Origin: JAYPWI01 sp964629575
GTDB taxonomy: Bacteria; Actinomycetota; Acidimicrobiia; Acidimicrobiales; Poriferisodalaceae
Direction: 5' to 3'
Length of the DNA: 64,000 nucleotides
Assembly: GCA_964629575.1 (NCBI GenBank)
Contig: CAZVUM010000009.1
Coordinates: forward strand, 38,118-102,117
The notes under the pieces were generated by a model that was not told the origin of the DNA, searched no databases, and was given only the letters and a program-made list of their open reading frames with translations. The number at the start of each line of letters is the position of its first letter. The stretch's first letter is position 1. This document shows, piece after piece, positions 33,339-41,863 of the stretch. Position numbers and translations under genes: made by a program.

Positions 33339-34496
33339 TCAGCTCCTGAACAGCTGACGGTAGACGTCGGCCGCCAGTTCGAGCTGGCTGATGTCGACCC
33401 ACTCCACTGCCTGGTGCGCCTGGTCGATCGATCCGGGGCCGAACACCACGATCTCGTCGGCCACCTCCGGGTACCGCAGCGCGTTCGTCCCGTAGTCCGC
33501 GGTGTCGGGGCCGGTGCCGGCCAGCTCGGACAGAGCGCGCACCAAGGGCGTGTCCGGGTCCTGGTAGAAGGCCCCGCTCCCGAAGCCGTTGGCCAGCTCG
33601 ACGGTGGCGTCCAGCGGTGAGGCGGCATCGCGGATCAGCTTCGACAGCTGCCCGTACAGCTGCTCGGGGTCTTCTCCGGGGGCCGAACGCCGTCCGACGT
33701 AGAGGCAGCACGAGTCGGGAATGATGTTGCGCGCGACGCCGCCCTCGATCTCGGCGCACACGATGGTGCCGTTGCCCACCGAGGTGGTCGGCTCGAGCCC
33801 CGCCAAGCGCTCCTGCTCAGCATCGACCGCGAGGATGATGCGGGCGGCTGCGGTGATCGCGTTCTTGCCGAGGTGGGGTTTGGAGGAGTGGGCGGCGTGG
33901 CCGTGAACGGTCACCTCCATGCCGAGACCGCCCTTGTGGCCGTGAACCGGTGAGCACATCGTCGGCTCGGCGACCACCATCTGATCGATGCGCTGGCCAC
34001 GCTCGAGAAGCCAGTCGCGGTAGCCGGTGGCCCCGGCGAGACCGCCGAACTCCTCGGAGATGGTCCCGACGACGTTCACGGTGGGCACGGGCTTCTCGCC
34101 GGCGGCCCGCATCTCTTCGAGCACTCCCAGCACGAGTGCCAGGGTTGCCTTGGTGTCCACGGAGCCGCGGCCGTAGACCCGGTCGTTCTCGATGCGGCCG
34201 TCGAAGGGGTCTTCGGTCATGTGCTCGACGCCGACCGTGTCGAGATGGACATCCACGACCATCGTTCGGTCGGAGGTGCCCTCGAAGCGGGCGTAGACGT
34301 TGCAGCGGCCGTCCTCGACGTCGTGGACCTCCACGTCCGCGCCCATTCCGTCGGTCCGGTCGGCGAGCCACGCTGAGATCGCGCGCTCGCCGTCTTCTCC
34401 TGACACGGGGCCAGCGTGCCCCGGGTTGACGCTCGGGATGCGCACGAGGTCGCCGACGCGCTCCGCGAGCTCAGCGGCCGTGAGCTGTGTCCCCAT
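33339..34496 (-). CDS. M20-family metallopeptidase (ArgE/DapE-like deacylase)
   Basis: A 385-residue M20 peptidase. The first metal ligand is in MVVDVHLDTVGVEHM (about 80-94), VYGRGSVDTKATLALVLGVL (about 107-126) has the bridging Asp, and GTISEEFGGLAGA (about 142) has the catalytic Glu pair. GHKGGLGMEVTVHGHAAHSS (about 180-199) opens the lid domain. Members include acetylornithine deacetylase, succinyl-DAP desuccinylase and carboxypeptidases. Divergence from argG, with shared 64-bp promoter DNA, makes a role in arginine metabolism such as an ArgE-like step plausible but not shown. Confidence 0.88.
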   Translation of the reverse strand: MGTQLTAAELAERVGDLVRIPSVNPGHAGPVSGEDGERAISAWLADRTDGMGADVEVHDVEDGRCNVYARFEGTSDRTMVVDVHLDTVGVEHMTEDPFDGRIENDRVYGRGSVDTKATLALVLGVLEEMRAAGEKPVPTVNVVGTISEEFGGLAGATGYRDWLLERGQRIDQMVVAEPTMCSPVHGHKGGLGMEVTVHGHAAHSSKPHLGKNAITAAARIILAVDAEQERLAGLEPTTSVGNGTIVCAEIEGGVARNIIPDSCCLYVGRRSAPGEDPEQLYGQLSKLIRDAASPLDATVELANGFGSGAFYQDPDTPLVRALSELAGTGPDTADYGTNALRYPEVADEIVVFGPGSIDQAHQAVEWVDISQLELAADVYRQLFRS

Positions 34497-34503
34497 GCAG
34501 GGC

Positions 34504-34509
34504 AGGTTA
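34504..34509 (-). promoter_or_regulatory. Probable -10 box for leaderless M20 peptidase transcript
   Basis: On the minus strand TAACCT is followed by seven bases and the ATG at 34496, matching TAnnnT at leaderless distance. It faces the argG box at 34547. Confidence 0.45.
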
Positions 34510-34546
34510 GGCCCAATCCGGGTACCTCACCGGAGGGTTGCTCGCG

Positions 34547-34552
34547 TAGCTT
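34547..34552 (+). promoter_or_regulatory. Probable -10 box for leaderless argG transcript
   Basis: TAGCTT is followed by eight bases and the ATG at 34561. With the M20 box this makes a compact divergent promoter pair within 64 bp. Confidence 0.45.
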
Positions 34553-34560
34553 GGGCGCTC

Positions 34561-35883
34561 ATGTCCAAGGTTCTCATGTCGCTTCCCACCGGCGAGCGGG
34601 TGGGCATCGCGTTCTCGGGCGGGCTCGACACCTCCGCAGCCGTCGCGTGGATGCGTGAGCACGGCGCGATTCCCTACACCTACACGGCCGATCTAGGGCA
34701 GTACGACGAGCCCGACCTCTCCGGCGTTCCCGACCGGGCGAAGGAGTACGGGGCCGAAGCCGCCCGGATCATCGACTGCCGGCCCGAGCTCGTGCGCGAG
34801 GGCTTGATGGCGCTGCAGTGCGGTGCGTTCCACATCACCACGGCGGGCAAGACCTACTTCAACACGACGCCGCTCGGACGTGCCGTCACCGGGACGATGC
34901 TGGTCACGGCGATGAAGGAGGACGGCGTCGACATCTGGGGCGACGGGTCGACCTACAAGGGCAACGACATCGAGCGCTTCTACCGCTACGGGCTGATGGT
35001 GAACCCCAACCTCAGGGTCTACAAGCCCTGGCTCGACGAGACCTTCGTCGACGAGCTCGGCGGTCGGACGGGCATGTCGGAGTTTCTGACCTCCCGGGGC
35101 CTGCCGTATCGAGACCCGGTCGAGAGGGCCTACTCCACCGACGCCAACATCTGGGGCGCCACGCACGAGGCGAAGGCGCTCGAAGAGCTCGACACGGGCA
35201 TGGAGATCGTGACCCCGATCATGGGTGTGCCCCACTGGGATGCCGGCGTCGAGATCGCGCAGGAAGACGTGTCCATCGGCTTCGAAGAGGGCTGGCCCGT
35301 CACGATCAACGGTGCCACCTTCGCCGATCAGGTCGAGCTCGTGATCGAGGCCAACGCGATCGGCGGCCGGCACGGCCTCGGGATGAGCGACCAGATCGAG
35401 AACCGGATCATCGAGGCGAAGTCGCGGGGGATCTACGAAGGCCCCGCCCTCGCCCTTCTCCACATCGGCTATGAGCGCCTCGTCACGGCGATCCACAACG
35501 AGAACACGATCGAGAACTACCGGACGATGGGTCGCCGCCTCGGCCGCCTGCTGTACGAAGGCCGCTGGTTCGATCCGCAGAGCCTCATGCTCCGCGAGCC
35601 CCTGCTGCGTTGGGTCGGATCCGCGGTGACCGGCGAGGTCACGCTCCGGCTCCGGCGCGGTGACGACTACTCCCTACTCGACACCACAGGACCGGGCCTC
35701 ACGTACGAACCAGACAGGCTCTCGATGGAACGCGTCGAGGACCAGGCGTTCGGGCCACTCGACAGAATCGGTCAGCTCACGATGCGCAACCTCGACATCG
35801 ACGACAGCAGGACCAAGCTGGGTGTGTACCGCGACTCGGGCATCTTGACCGAGGCCGGCCTCATGGAGCTCGGCGAAGGCTGA
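34561..35883 (+). CDS. argG: Argininosuccinate synthase
   Basis: A 440-residue synthase joining citrulline and aspartate with ATP in arginine biosynthesis. GIAFSGGLDTSAAVAWM (about 16-32) is the PP-loop. FNTTPLGRAVTGTMLVTAMK (about 100-119) and DGSTYKGNDIERFYRYGLMV (about 133-152) are hallmarks of the longer, E. coli-like form of the enzyme, as distinct from the roughly 400-residue form. The length agrees (about 447). The ATG follows a TAGCTT box by eight bases. No other arg genes are adjacent. Confidence 0.95.
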   Translation: MSKVLMSLPTGERVGIAFSGGLDTSAAVAWMREHGAIPYTYTADLGQYDEPDLSGVPDRAKEYGAEAARIIDCRPELVREGLMALQCGAFHITTAGKTYFNTTPLGRAVTGTMLVTAMKEDGVDIWGDGSTYKGNDIERFYRYGLMVNPNLRVYKPWLDETFVDELGGRTGMSEFLTSRGLPYRDPVERAYSTDANIWGATHEAKALEELDTGMEIVTPIMGVPHWDAGVEIAQEDVSIGFEEGWPVTINGATFADQVELVIEANAIGGRHGLGMSDQIENRIIEAKSRGIYEGPALALLHIGYERLVTAIHNENTIENYRTMGRRLGRLLYEGRWFDPQSLMLREPLLRWVGSAVTGEVTLRLRRGDDYSLLDTTGPGLTYEPDRLSMERVEDQAFGPLDRIGQLTMRNLDIDDSRTKLGVYRDSGILTEAGLMELGEG

Positions 35884-35921
35884 GCGGCTCCCTTTCCGCC
35901 GCACAATCGACAGGCGACAAC

Positions 35922-36842
35922 ATGACGAGCGGGCTCCGGATCGAAGGTCTGGCGAAACGATTCGGCGATATTCAGGCGCTCCGGAACTGTTCGCTCACCG
36001 TGGAGCGCGGGCACCTCGTCGGGTTCCTGGGGCCCAACGGCGCAGGGAAGACGACGACGATGCGGTCGGTCCTCGGTCTCATCGAGGCAGACGCGGGATC
36101 GATGACGTGGGACGGTGCGCCCGTCGACGGCGCTCTGCGGAGCCGCACCGGCTACATGCCCCAAGAACGAGGCCTGTACGTGCGGATGCGCGTGCGCGAG
36201 CACGTCTCCTACATCGGTCAACTCGCCGGGATGCCCCAGGCCGAGGCGGACCGGAGTGCGGACCACTGGATCGAACGGGTCGGGCTCGCGGAACGCAGCG
36301 GCGATCCGATTCAGGAACTGTCGGTGGGCAACCAGCAACGGGTGCAGCTTGCGGTCGCCCTCGTGCACAGTCCCGAGCTTCTCGTCCTCGATGAGCCTTT
36401 CGCCGGCCTCGACCCCGTAGCGGTCGCAACTCTCTCGGAGGTGATGACCGAACAGGTCGAGGGAGGCGCTGCGGTCGTGTTCAGCAGTCACCAGCTCGAT
36501 CTGGTGCAGGACCTGTGTCGCGACGTGACGATCGTCGCAGCCGGCCAGACGGTCGCGTCTGGCGACGTCGACGAGCTGCGGGCCTCCTCGGACTGGCGGA
36601 TTCTCGAAGTGGCGTGGCGTGACGCGGCCCCCTCGTGGCATCCGCCGGAATGCACCGCAGTCGAAGATCGAAACGGTCGTGTGCGCTACACCCTGCCGGC
36701 GACCGTGGACGGCAACGCCGTGATTACAGCCGCCTCAGCCGCCGCCGAGATCACTGCTGTGAGCTTCGAACCGCCGGGTCTCGAGGACGTGTTCGTCGAG
36801 CTCGTGGGTACCTCGGAATCGGCGGCGGGGTCCTCCCGATGA
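35922..36842 (+). CDS. ABC transporter ATP-binding protein (NatA-like)
   Basis: A 306-residue ABC ATPase of the drug or Na+ export type. Walker A is GPNGAGKTTT (about 34-43), the signature is ELSVGNQQRVQLAVAL (about 131-146, NatA-like with VGNQQ), Walker B is LLVLDEPFAGLDP (about 152-164), and the switch His is FSSHQLDL. A C-terminal accessory domain of about 90 residues follows, as in NatA and related exporters. Its stop overlaps the ATG of the permease gene (ATGA), so the two form a unit. Confidence 0.92.
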   Translation: MTSGLRIEGLAKRFGDIQALRNCSLTVERGHLVGFLGPNGAGKTTTMRSVLGLIEADAGSMTWDGAPVDGALRSRTGYMPQERGLYVRMRVREHVSYIGQLAGMPQAEADRSADHWIERVGLAERSGDPIQELSVGNQQRVQLAVALVHSPELLVLDEPFAGLDPVAVATLSEVMTEQVEGGAAVVFSSHQLDLVQDLCRDVTIVAAGQTVASGDVDELRASSDWRILEVAWRDAAPSWHPPECTAVEDRNGRVRYTLPATVDGNAVITAASAAAEITAVSFEPPGLEDVFVELVGTSESAAGSSR

Positions 36843-37981
36843 GCGTCGTTCGACTGGTTGCCGAGCGCGAGATCCGAGTTCGGTTACGGACCCGGTCGTT
36901 CCAGGTCACGACCGTGCTCCTCGTCCTCATCGCGATCGGAGCGTCGATCCTCACTGCGGTGTTCGATGATGATGAGCCCGATGTCCGGAGCCTCGAGGTG
37001 GCCGTCGTACGTGATGGAGGCCTCCTCCTCGAACATCTCCAGCGAGTGCCGTCGTCGGCCCTGGATCTCGAGGTCACCCAGACCGACCTCGACGGGGCCT
37101 CGCGCCTCGTGTCCAGGGGTGATGTCGACGTGGCGCTGGTGGAGGGACACACGCTGTTGTGGTTCGAGCGCGTCGATCTGGAGCTCGAGAGTCTTCTCGA
37201 TGCCTTGTGGGTTCAGGCCGACCAGATCGAGCGGGGAATCGCTCCGCCCGAACCACTTCGGAGGCAGATCCTCGACGAAGCCGACGATGACTTGGACGGG
37301 ATCACCGTGGGCGTCGCCATGGCGGGAGTCGTCGGTTCGTTCATCCTGATCCAGACGTGGGGCTCGCTCGTCGCGATGGGTGTCGTGGAGGAGAAGTCGA
37401 GCCGCGTCATCGAGGTGCTGCTGTCCCATGTGACTCCCCGTCAGCTGATCGCCGGCAAGGTCATCGGGCTCGGTATGTTGGCGATGACCCAGGCGGTGAT
37501 CGCTGTGCTCGGGCTCGTCGGGGCGCTCCTCGTCACAGACAGTGTCGACATCCCGAGTACGACGTGGCGAGCGGTCGCGTTTCTGCTGTTGACGATCGGC
37601 GGCGGGTTTGCCTTCTACGCCGTGGTCTTCGCTGCAGCGGGCTCGCTGGTGTCACGAACCGAAGACGCGCAGCAGGTGATCATCCCCGTGGCGCTGCCCC
37701 TGCTCATCGGCTACTTCCTGGGCGTGTCGTCGATCGACTCGCCCGATACCCCGCTTGCGATCGCTCTGTCGTTCATCCCCTTCACGATCCCGACCGGCAT
37801 GCCGTTGCGCCTCGCGGGCGGTGGAATGGCGCTATGGGAGGTCGCGCTGGCATTCGGAATCCTTGTCGGGTCGACGGTGTTGATGGCCAGATTCGCGGGG
37901 CGGCTGTACCACGTGAGCCTGCTTCACGCCGGGGCGCGCATTCGGTGGCGCGATGCGCTCTCCATCGCTCGCGGCAGGTGA
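36839..37981 (+). CDS. ABC-2 type transporter permease (NatB-like)
   Basis: A 380-residue membrane protein of the ABC-2 group. One N-terminal span (VTTVLLVLIAIGASILTAVF) is followed by an extracytoplasmic domain of about 130 residues. Five or more spans follow, with the conserved GVVEEKSSRVIEVLLSHVTP and QLIAGKVIGLGMLAMTQAVI (about 180-225) and the late ISRTEDAQQ-type turn (SLVSRTEDAQQVIIPVALP). This is the NatB/YhaP layout used for sodium, drug or peptide export. It is translationally coupled to the ATPase. The exported compound is unknown. Confidence 0.9.
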   Translation: MSVVRLVAEREIRVRLRTRSFQVTTVLLVLIAIGASILTAVFDDDEPDVRSLEVAVVRDGGLLLEHLQRVPSSALDLEVTQTDLDGASRLVSRGDVDVALVEGHTLLWFERVDLELESLLDALWVQADQIERGIAPPEPLRRQILDEADDDLDGITVGVAMAGVVGSFILIQTWGSLVAMGVVEEKSSRVIEVLLSHVTPRQLIAGKVIGLGMLAMTQAVIAVLGLVGALLVTDSVDIPSTTWRAVAFLLLTIGGGFAFYAVVFAAAGSLVSRTEDAQQVIIPVALPLLIGYFLGVSSIDSPDTPLAIALSFIPFTIPTGMPLRLAGGGMALWEVALAFGILVGSTVLMARFAGRLYHVSLLHAGARIRWRDALSIARGR

Positions 37982-38023
37982 GGGTGCTTGCGATCACCGA
38001 CCAGCTCGGGCGAACCTGAGCCG

Positions 38024-39013
38024 GTGAGCGACTCTGCAACGCGCCCCCGACCGGCCGTCATCGGCATCGACGTGGGCGGCACCAAATCGCTCGGCGTCGT
38101 CGTCGATGCCGACGCGGAAGTCCTCGTTCAGGAGAAGTGGCCGACCCGCGAGGGCGCGCATGCAGTGACACAGATGCTCGCCGAACTCTCGGCTGAGTTG
38201 GCCGACCGCTCCGGCGACGATGTCGAGGTGCGCGGGGTCGGCGTGGGGATGGCCGGCCTCGTAGACAACGCCGGCCGGCTCCGCAAGGCGCCGAACCTGG
38301 TCGACGCCGACGAGTTCGCCGTGACGGACCTGCTCGAGCCCCGGGTCGGGCTGCCCGTCTTCGTCGACAACGACGCCAACTGTGCGGCGCGTGCCGAGCT
38401 GACCGTCGGGGTCGCCCGGGGCGTCGAACACGCTGTGCTGATCACCCTGGGGACCGGGATCGGGGCCGCATTGATCAGCGGAGGTGGCGTTGTCAGGGGA
38501 GCGGCCGGCATGGCCGGCGAGCCCGGCCACATGCTTGTCGACCCCAATGGGCCCGAGTGCGTGTGCGGTCTCCGCGGCTGCTGGGAGCGCTATGCCTCAG
38601 GCGCCGGCTTGGCCCACCTCGCGCGAGTAGCGGCGAGCGAGGGCCGGTTGGCCGGGGTACTCGCGGAGCTCGGAGACGACATCGAGGCTCTTCACGGCGA
38701 ACACGTCACCCGCGCGGCACGGCTCGGCGACGACGAAGCGAGCGCGGTCCTCGACGACTTCGCCTGGTGGGTATCGGTCGGAATGGCGAACTGCGCGGCG
38801 CTGAGCGACCCCGAGCTGATCATCGTCGGAGGCGGCCTGGTCCGGGACTGGGACCTGTTCGGTCCGCGGGTTCACGGTCTGCTCAACGAGGTGCTCGTCG
38901 CGGCCGAACATCGTCCGCAGATCCGGGTCGAGCCGGCGACCGCGGGCGAAGCAGCCGGAGCGATGGGCGCAGCACTTCTCGCCGCTGTAGAGACCGGCCT
39001 GAGATCGAGCTGA
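38024..39013 (+). CDS. ROK-family sugar kinase
   Basis: A 329-residue ROK protein. The ATP-binding DxGGTK motif is IGIDVGGTKSLGVVV (about 14-28). FVDNDANCAARAE (about 113-125) is the conserved catalytic-Asp region. GEPGHMLVDP followed by CVCGLRGCWERYASG is the zinc-binding CxCGxxGCxE signature. No HTH precedes the kinase domain, so it is an enzyme and not a NagC/XylR-type regulator; glucokinase is the usual role. The GTG at 38024 was chosen over an upstream start with no similarity. It leads a run into the PhyH and Gfo/Idh/MocA genes. Confidence 0.9.
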   Translation: MSDSATRPRPAVIGIDVGGTKSLGVVVDADAEVLVQEKWPTREGAHAVTQMLAELSAELADRSGDDVEVRGVGVGMAGLVDNAGRLRKAPNLVDADEFAVTDLLEPRVGLPVFVDNDANCAARAELTVGVARGVEHAVLITLGTGIGAALISGGGVVRGAAGMAGEPGHMLVDPNGPECVCGLRGCWERYASGAGLAHLARVAASEGRLAGVLAELGDDIEALHGEHVTRAARLGDDEASAVLDDFAWWVSVGMANCAALSDPELIIVGGGLVRDWDLFGPRVHGLLNEVLVAAEHRPQIRVEPATAGEAAGAMGAALLAAVETGLRSS

Positions 39014-39023
39014 GGAGACGACC

Positions 39024-40160
39024 ATGTCCCGAGCCTCACTCTCCTGCGACCTGGACGAGTTTCGACAGCTCGTCGAGGTCGACGTCGAGATGTCCGACTA
39101 TCCCCGAGCGCGGGGACTCGCCAGTGGGGCGATCGAGTACGCCGGCGACTGCTTCGACGCGACCGACGAGGGGGAGCTGGAGGCTCTGCGCGTGGAGCTC
39201 GCCGCTGCGCTGCTCGACGGGCCAGGCATCGTCGTCATTCGCGGAGCTTTCGACCGGGATGTTGTGGACCGTGTGAGCGAGGTGTTCACCGAGATCATCC
39301 GCGAGCAGAGGACATCGGGGGCAGCTGCGGGCGACCACTTCGCGACGGCGGGCGCCAACGACCGCATCTGGAACAGCCTCGAGAAGCTCGCGCTGCGGGA
39401 CCCGGCGGCCTTCGTGGCCTATCACGACAACCCGGCCATCGACATCACCTCGTTGGCGTGGCTCGGCCCCTCCTATCAACTGACCGCGCAGGTCAACGTG
39501 GTGAACCCCGGCGGCGCGGCCCAGTCGGCGCACCGCGACTACCACCTCGGCTTCATGAGCCGGGATGTTGCGGCTTCCTACCCACGACACGCTCATCGCC
39601 TGTCTCCCGTCCTGACCCTGCAGGGGGCCGTGGCCCACAGCGAGATGCGGGCCGACACCGGACCGACGATGTACCTCCCGCATTCGCAGAAGTACGAGGC
39701 CGGCTACCTCGCGTGGCATCGACCAGAGTTTCAGGACTACTTCGATCAGCGGCGCAGCCAACCCGAGCTCGGGCTCGGCGACGCGGTCTTCTTCAACCCG
39801 GCGCTCTTTCACGCAGCCGGAGCCAATCGGACTTCTGACGTGCACCGCATGGCGAACCTCTTGCAGGTGAGCTCCGCATTCGGCCGGGCGATGGAGAGCG
39901 TCGATCGCAGGGCCATGGTGGAAGCGCTCTACCCGGTGCTCCTCGCGCAACGGGACGCGGGGCGCACTGATGCCGGCCTCCGCCGTGTCGTCGCTGCCAG
40001 CGCGGAGGGATATGCGTTCCCCGCTGATCTCGACCACGACCAGCCGGTTGAGGGAATGACGCCCGACTCGATGGCGGACATCGTGTGGAGCTGTCTGCTG
40101 GGGGGCGCGAGCGCTGCGGGGCTCGCGTCTGCCCTCGACGAGCGGTTCGGGGCCCGATGA
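39024..40160 (+). CDS. Phytanoyl-CoA dioxygenase (PhyH) family protein
   Basis: A 378-residue Fe(II)/2-oxoglutarate oxygenase. The facial triad is visible as SAHRDYHLGFM (HxD-type, about 170) and LFHAAGANRTSDVHRMANLL (about 258-277), with the distal His and the oxoglutarate-binding Arg. Family members hydroxylate varied small molecules. It lies ten bases after the ROK kinase and overlaps the next gene by ATGA, so it works with a kinase and a dehydrogenase. A polyol- or amino-sugar-like substrate is conceivable but not shown. Confidence 0.85.
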   Translation: MSRASLSCDLDEFRQLVEVDVEMSDYPRARGLASGAIEYAGDCFDATDEGELEALRVELAAALLDGPGIVVIRGAFDRDVVDRVSEVFTEIIREQRTSGAAAGDHFATAGANDRIWNSLEKLALRDPAAFVAYHDNPAIDITSLAWLGPSYQLTAQVNVVNPGGAAQSAHRDYHLGFMSRDVAASYPRHAHRLSPVLTLQGAVAHSEMRADTGPTMYLPHSQKYEAGYLAWHRPEFQDYFDQRRSQPELGLGDAVFFNPALFHAAGANRTSDVHRMANLLQVSSAFGRAMESVDRRAMVEALYPVLLAQRDAGRTDAGLRRVVAASAEGYAFPADLDHDQPVEGMTPDSMADIVWSCLLGGASAAGLASALDERFGAR

Positions 40161-41140
40161 CTGCACTGCGGGTTGCGGTCGTGGGGTGCGGCGGGATGGG
40201 CCGCGAACATGCGAGCAACCTGGCTGCCGCTTCGGGAGTCGATCTCGTCGCGGTGGTCGATGTGGTGGAGCAGGCGGCGAGTGCGCTCGCTCTCGAGGTG
40301 GGCGCCGATCCATCCACGGACGCCCTCGCCATGTTGGACGCGATGGACCTCGACGGGCTCGTCGTGGCATCGAGTGACGCTTCCCACGCCGAGTTGGCCT
40401 GCGCGGCGATCGATCGAGCGATACCAGTCCTGGTCGAGAAGCCTCTGGCCCACACCCTCTATGCGGCCCGCAGTGTCGTCGACGCAGAGGTGTCGGCGGG
40501 GTGTCGGTTCGCTCAGGTCGGGTTCATGCGCGAGTACGACCCCGCGCACCGGCAGCTGGTGGAAGCAGTCGCCGAGATCGGTCCCGTACGTCATGTGCGC
40601 TGCGTTCATCGCAACGCCAACGAGCAGGCGCAGCCGCGCACGGTCGACGAGGTCCTCGTCCAGTCGGTGATCCACGACATTCACACGGCGCGGTTTCTGA
40701 CCGGAGCAGAGGTCACGGGCGTCTCCGCCTCGACTGTGCAGCGACACGGTGGGGTCGGCTTTCTCCACCTCGTGCTGGCCATGAGCGACGGGTCGCTGGC
40801 CACGATCGACTTCGACGACACCGCGTTCGGCTACGAGGTCACTGTCGAGGTGGATGCGGCACGCGGGATGGCCGTGACCTCGGGGCCTGTGCGCGCCGAG
40901 ATCTCGCAGGGTGGCACCAGGGAGCGGCGGCTGGGCAGCGACTGGTTCGGGTGGTTCAGCGAGGCGTACCGGCTGCAGATTCACGCGTGGCTCGGTTCGC
41001 TGCGGAGCGGTGAACTCGTTGGACCGTCGGCGTGGGACGGCTTCGTCGCGCAGCTCGTCGTCGAGGCCGCGTCGAGATCGGCCGAAGGCAGCTCTGCACT
41101 GAAGGTCGACGCGCCCGAGCGTCCGGAGCTCTACGCCTGA
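40157..41140 (+). CDS. Gfo/Idh/MocA-family oxidoreductase (first)
   Basis: A 327-residue NAD(P)-dependent dehydrogenase. The Rossmann motif is VAVVGCGGMGREHASNLA (about 6-23), PVLVEKPLAHTLYAA (about 93-107) carries the EKP catalytic Lys, and SVIHDIHTARFLTGAE (about 171-186) has the D/H pair of sugar or inositol dehydrogenases. The C-terminal domain and length are normal. It ends the plus-strand run with the ROK kinase and PhyH oxygenase and is convergent with the protease gene. It probably oxidises a sugar or cyclitol. Confidence 0.9.
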   Translation: MTALRVAVVGCGGMGREHASNLAAASGVDLVAVVDVVEQAASALALEVGADPSTDALAMLDAMDLDGLVVASSDASHAELACAAIDRAIPVLVEKPLAHTLYAARSVVDAEVSAGCRFAQVGFMREYDPAHRQLVEAVAEIGPVRHVRCVHRNANEQAQPRTVDEVLVQSVIHDIHTARFLTGAEVTGVSASTVQRHGGVGFLHLVLAMSDGSLATIDFDDTAFGYEVTVEVDAARGMAVTSGPVRAEISQGGTRERRLGSDWFGWFSEAYRLQIHAWLGSLRSGELVGPSAWDGFVAQLVVEAASRSAEGSSALKVDAPERPELYA

Positions 41141-41143
41141 CCT

Positions 41144-41197
41144 GGCAGGGGTTGCTCAGGGGCAGGGGTTGCCCAGAGGCAGGGTCGCTCAGGGGCA
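41144..41197. repeat. Short imperfect tandem repeat between convergent genes
   Basis: Three units of 16-17 bases related to GGCAGGGGTTGCTCAG (41144, 41160, 41177) and a partial fourth. They fill the gap between convergent genes and run into the last codons of the protease gene, whose TGA (41189-41191) lies in the third unit. Confidence 0.6.
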
Positions 41198-41863
41198 TCG
41201 GCCGTTGGGGTCAGGCTCGGAGTCGGACTCCTGCAGGATCGCCGTGAGCTCGGGTTCGGCGAGCGCAAACGAGGCGTTGCGCTCCCGGCTGGTGGCATAG
41301 ACGACTCCCACGAGCGCCCCATCCGCTGTGAACACCCCCGACCCGCTCGCGCCACGGGGGAGTCCCGTCGACAGCTCGATCGCCTCGCGCTGGTACTTCC
41401 CGTCCACGTAGATGTCCTCGATGGTGACCAGAATCCGACGGCTCACCTCGGCGGCGGCCAGCTCGATCCCCTTCGTAGGGGTCCAGGTCGCGATCCATAC
41501 GGCCGTGCCGGACGACGCCGATCCAACAGGTCGCTGCGGTCCATCGACAGCGGCAGCGAGGACGGCGAGATCCTTCTCGGGATCGAACACATCGACGAGG
41601 GCTCGGTAGTCCTGATCGCCGTCGATCACGGTGATGGCGGTTGCCCCGGCGACCCCGTGAGCGCTGGTGAGGATCCGCCCCGGTGCCACACGGACGCCGC
41701 CGCCCAGCTCGTCCGCGAGTCCGCACCCAGACGTTCTGATCCCGACAGCGCCCAGCGAAGCGATCTCGGGGGGTGCGGGCCGGTCCTGTCGAGCAAGGAC
41801 CGTGACCGCCACACCCGTTGCAGCGATCGCGAGCGTGAGACCAGCAACGAGGGCCCATTTCAC
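41189..41863 (-). CDS. Membrane-anchored trypsin-like serine protease
   Basis: A 224-residue protein with an N-terminal membrane anchor or signal (WALVAGLTLAIAATGVAVTV). The chymotrypsin-fold triad follows: His in RILTSAHGVAG (about residue 66), Asp in PEKDLAVLAAA (about 97) and Ser in LPRGASGSGVF (about 173). It resembles short HtrA-like or exfoliative-toxin-like proteases without a PDZ domain. The GTG start overlaps the upstream dehydrogenase stop (GTGA), so it is cotranscribed with LacI and the Gfo/Idh/MocA gene, an unusual partner for a sugar operon. Confidence 0.82.
   Translation of the reverse strand: MKWALVAGLTLAIAATGVAVTVLARQDRPAPPEIASLGAVGIRTSGCGLADELGGGVRVAPGRILTSAHGVAGATAITVIDGDQDYRALVDVFDPEKDLAVLAAAVDGPQRPVGSASSGTAVWIATWTPTKGIELAAAEVSRRILVTIEDIYVDGKYQREAIELSTGLPRGASGSGVFTADGALVGVVYATSRERNASFALAEPELTAILQESDSEPDPNGRCP

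Noticed and set aside
38024..39013. The ROK protein as a transcriptional regulator
   Set aside because: The protein begins directly with the ATP-binding motif and lacks an N-terminal helix-turn-helix.
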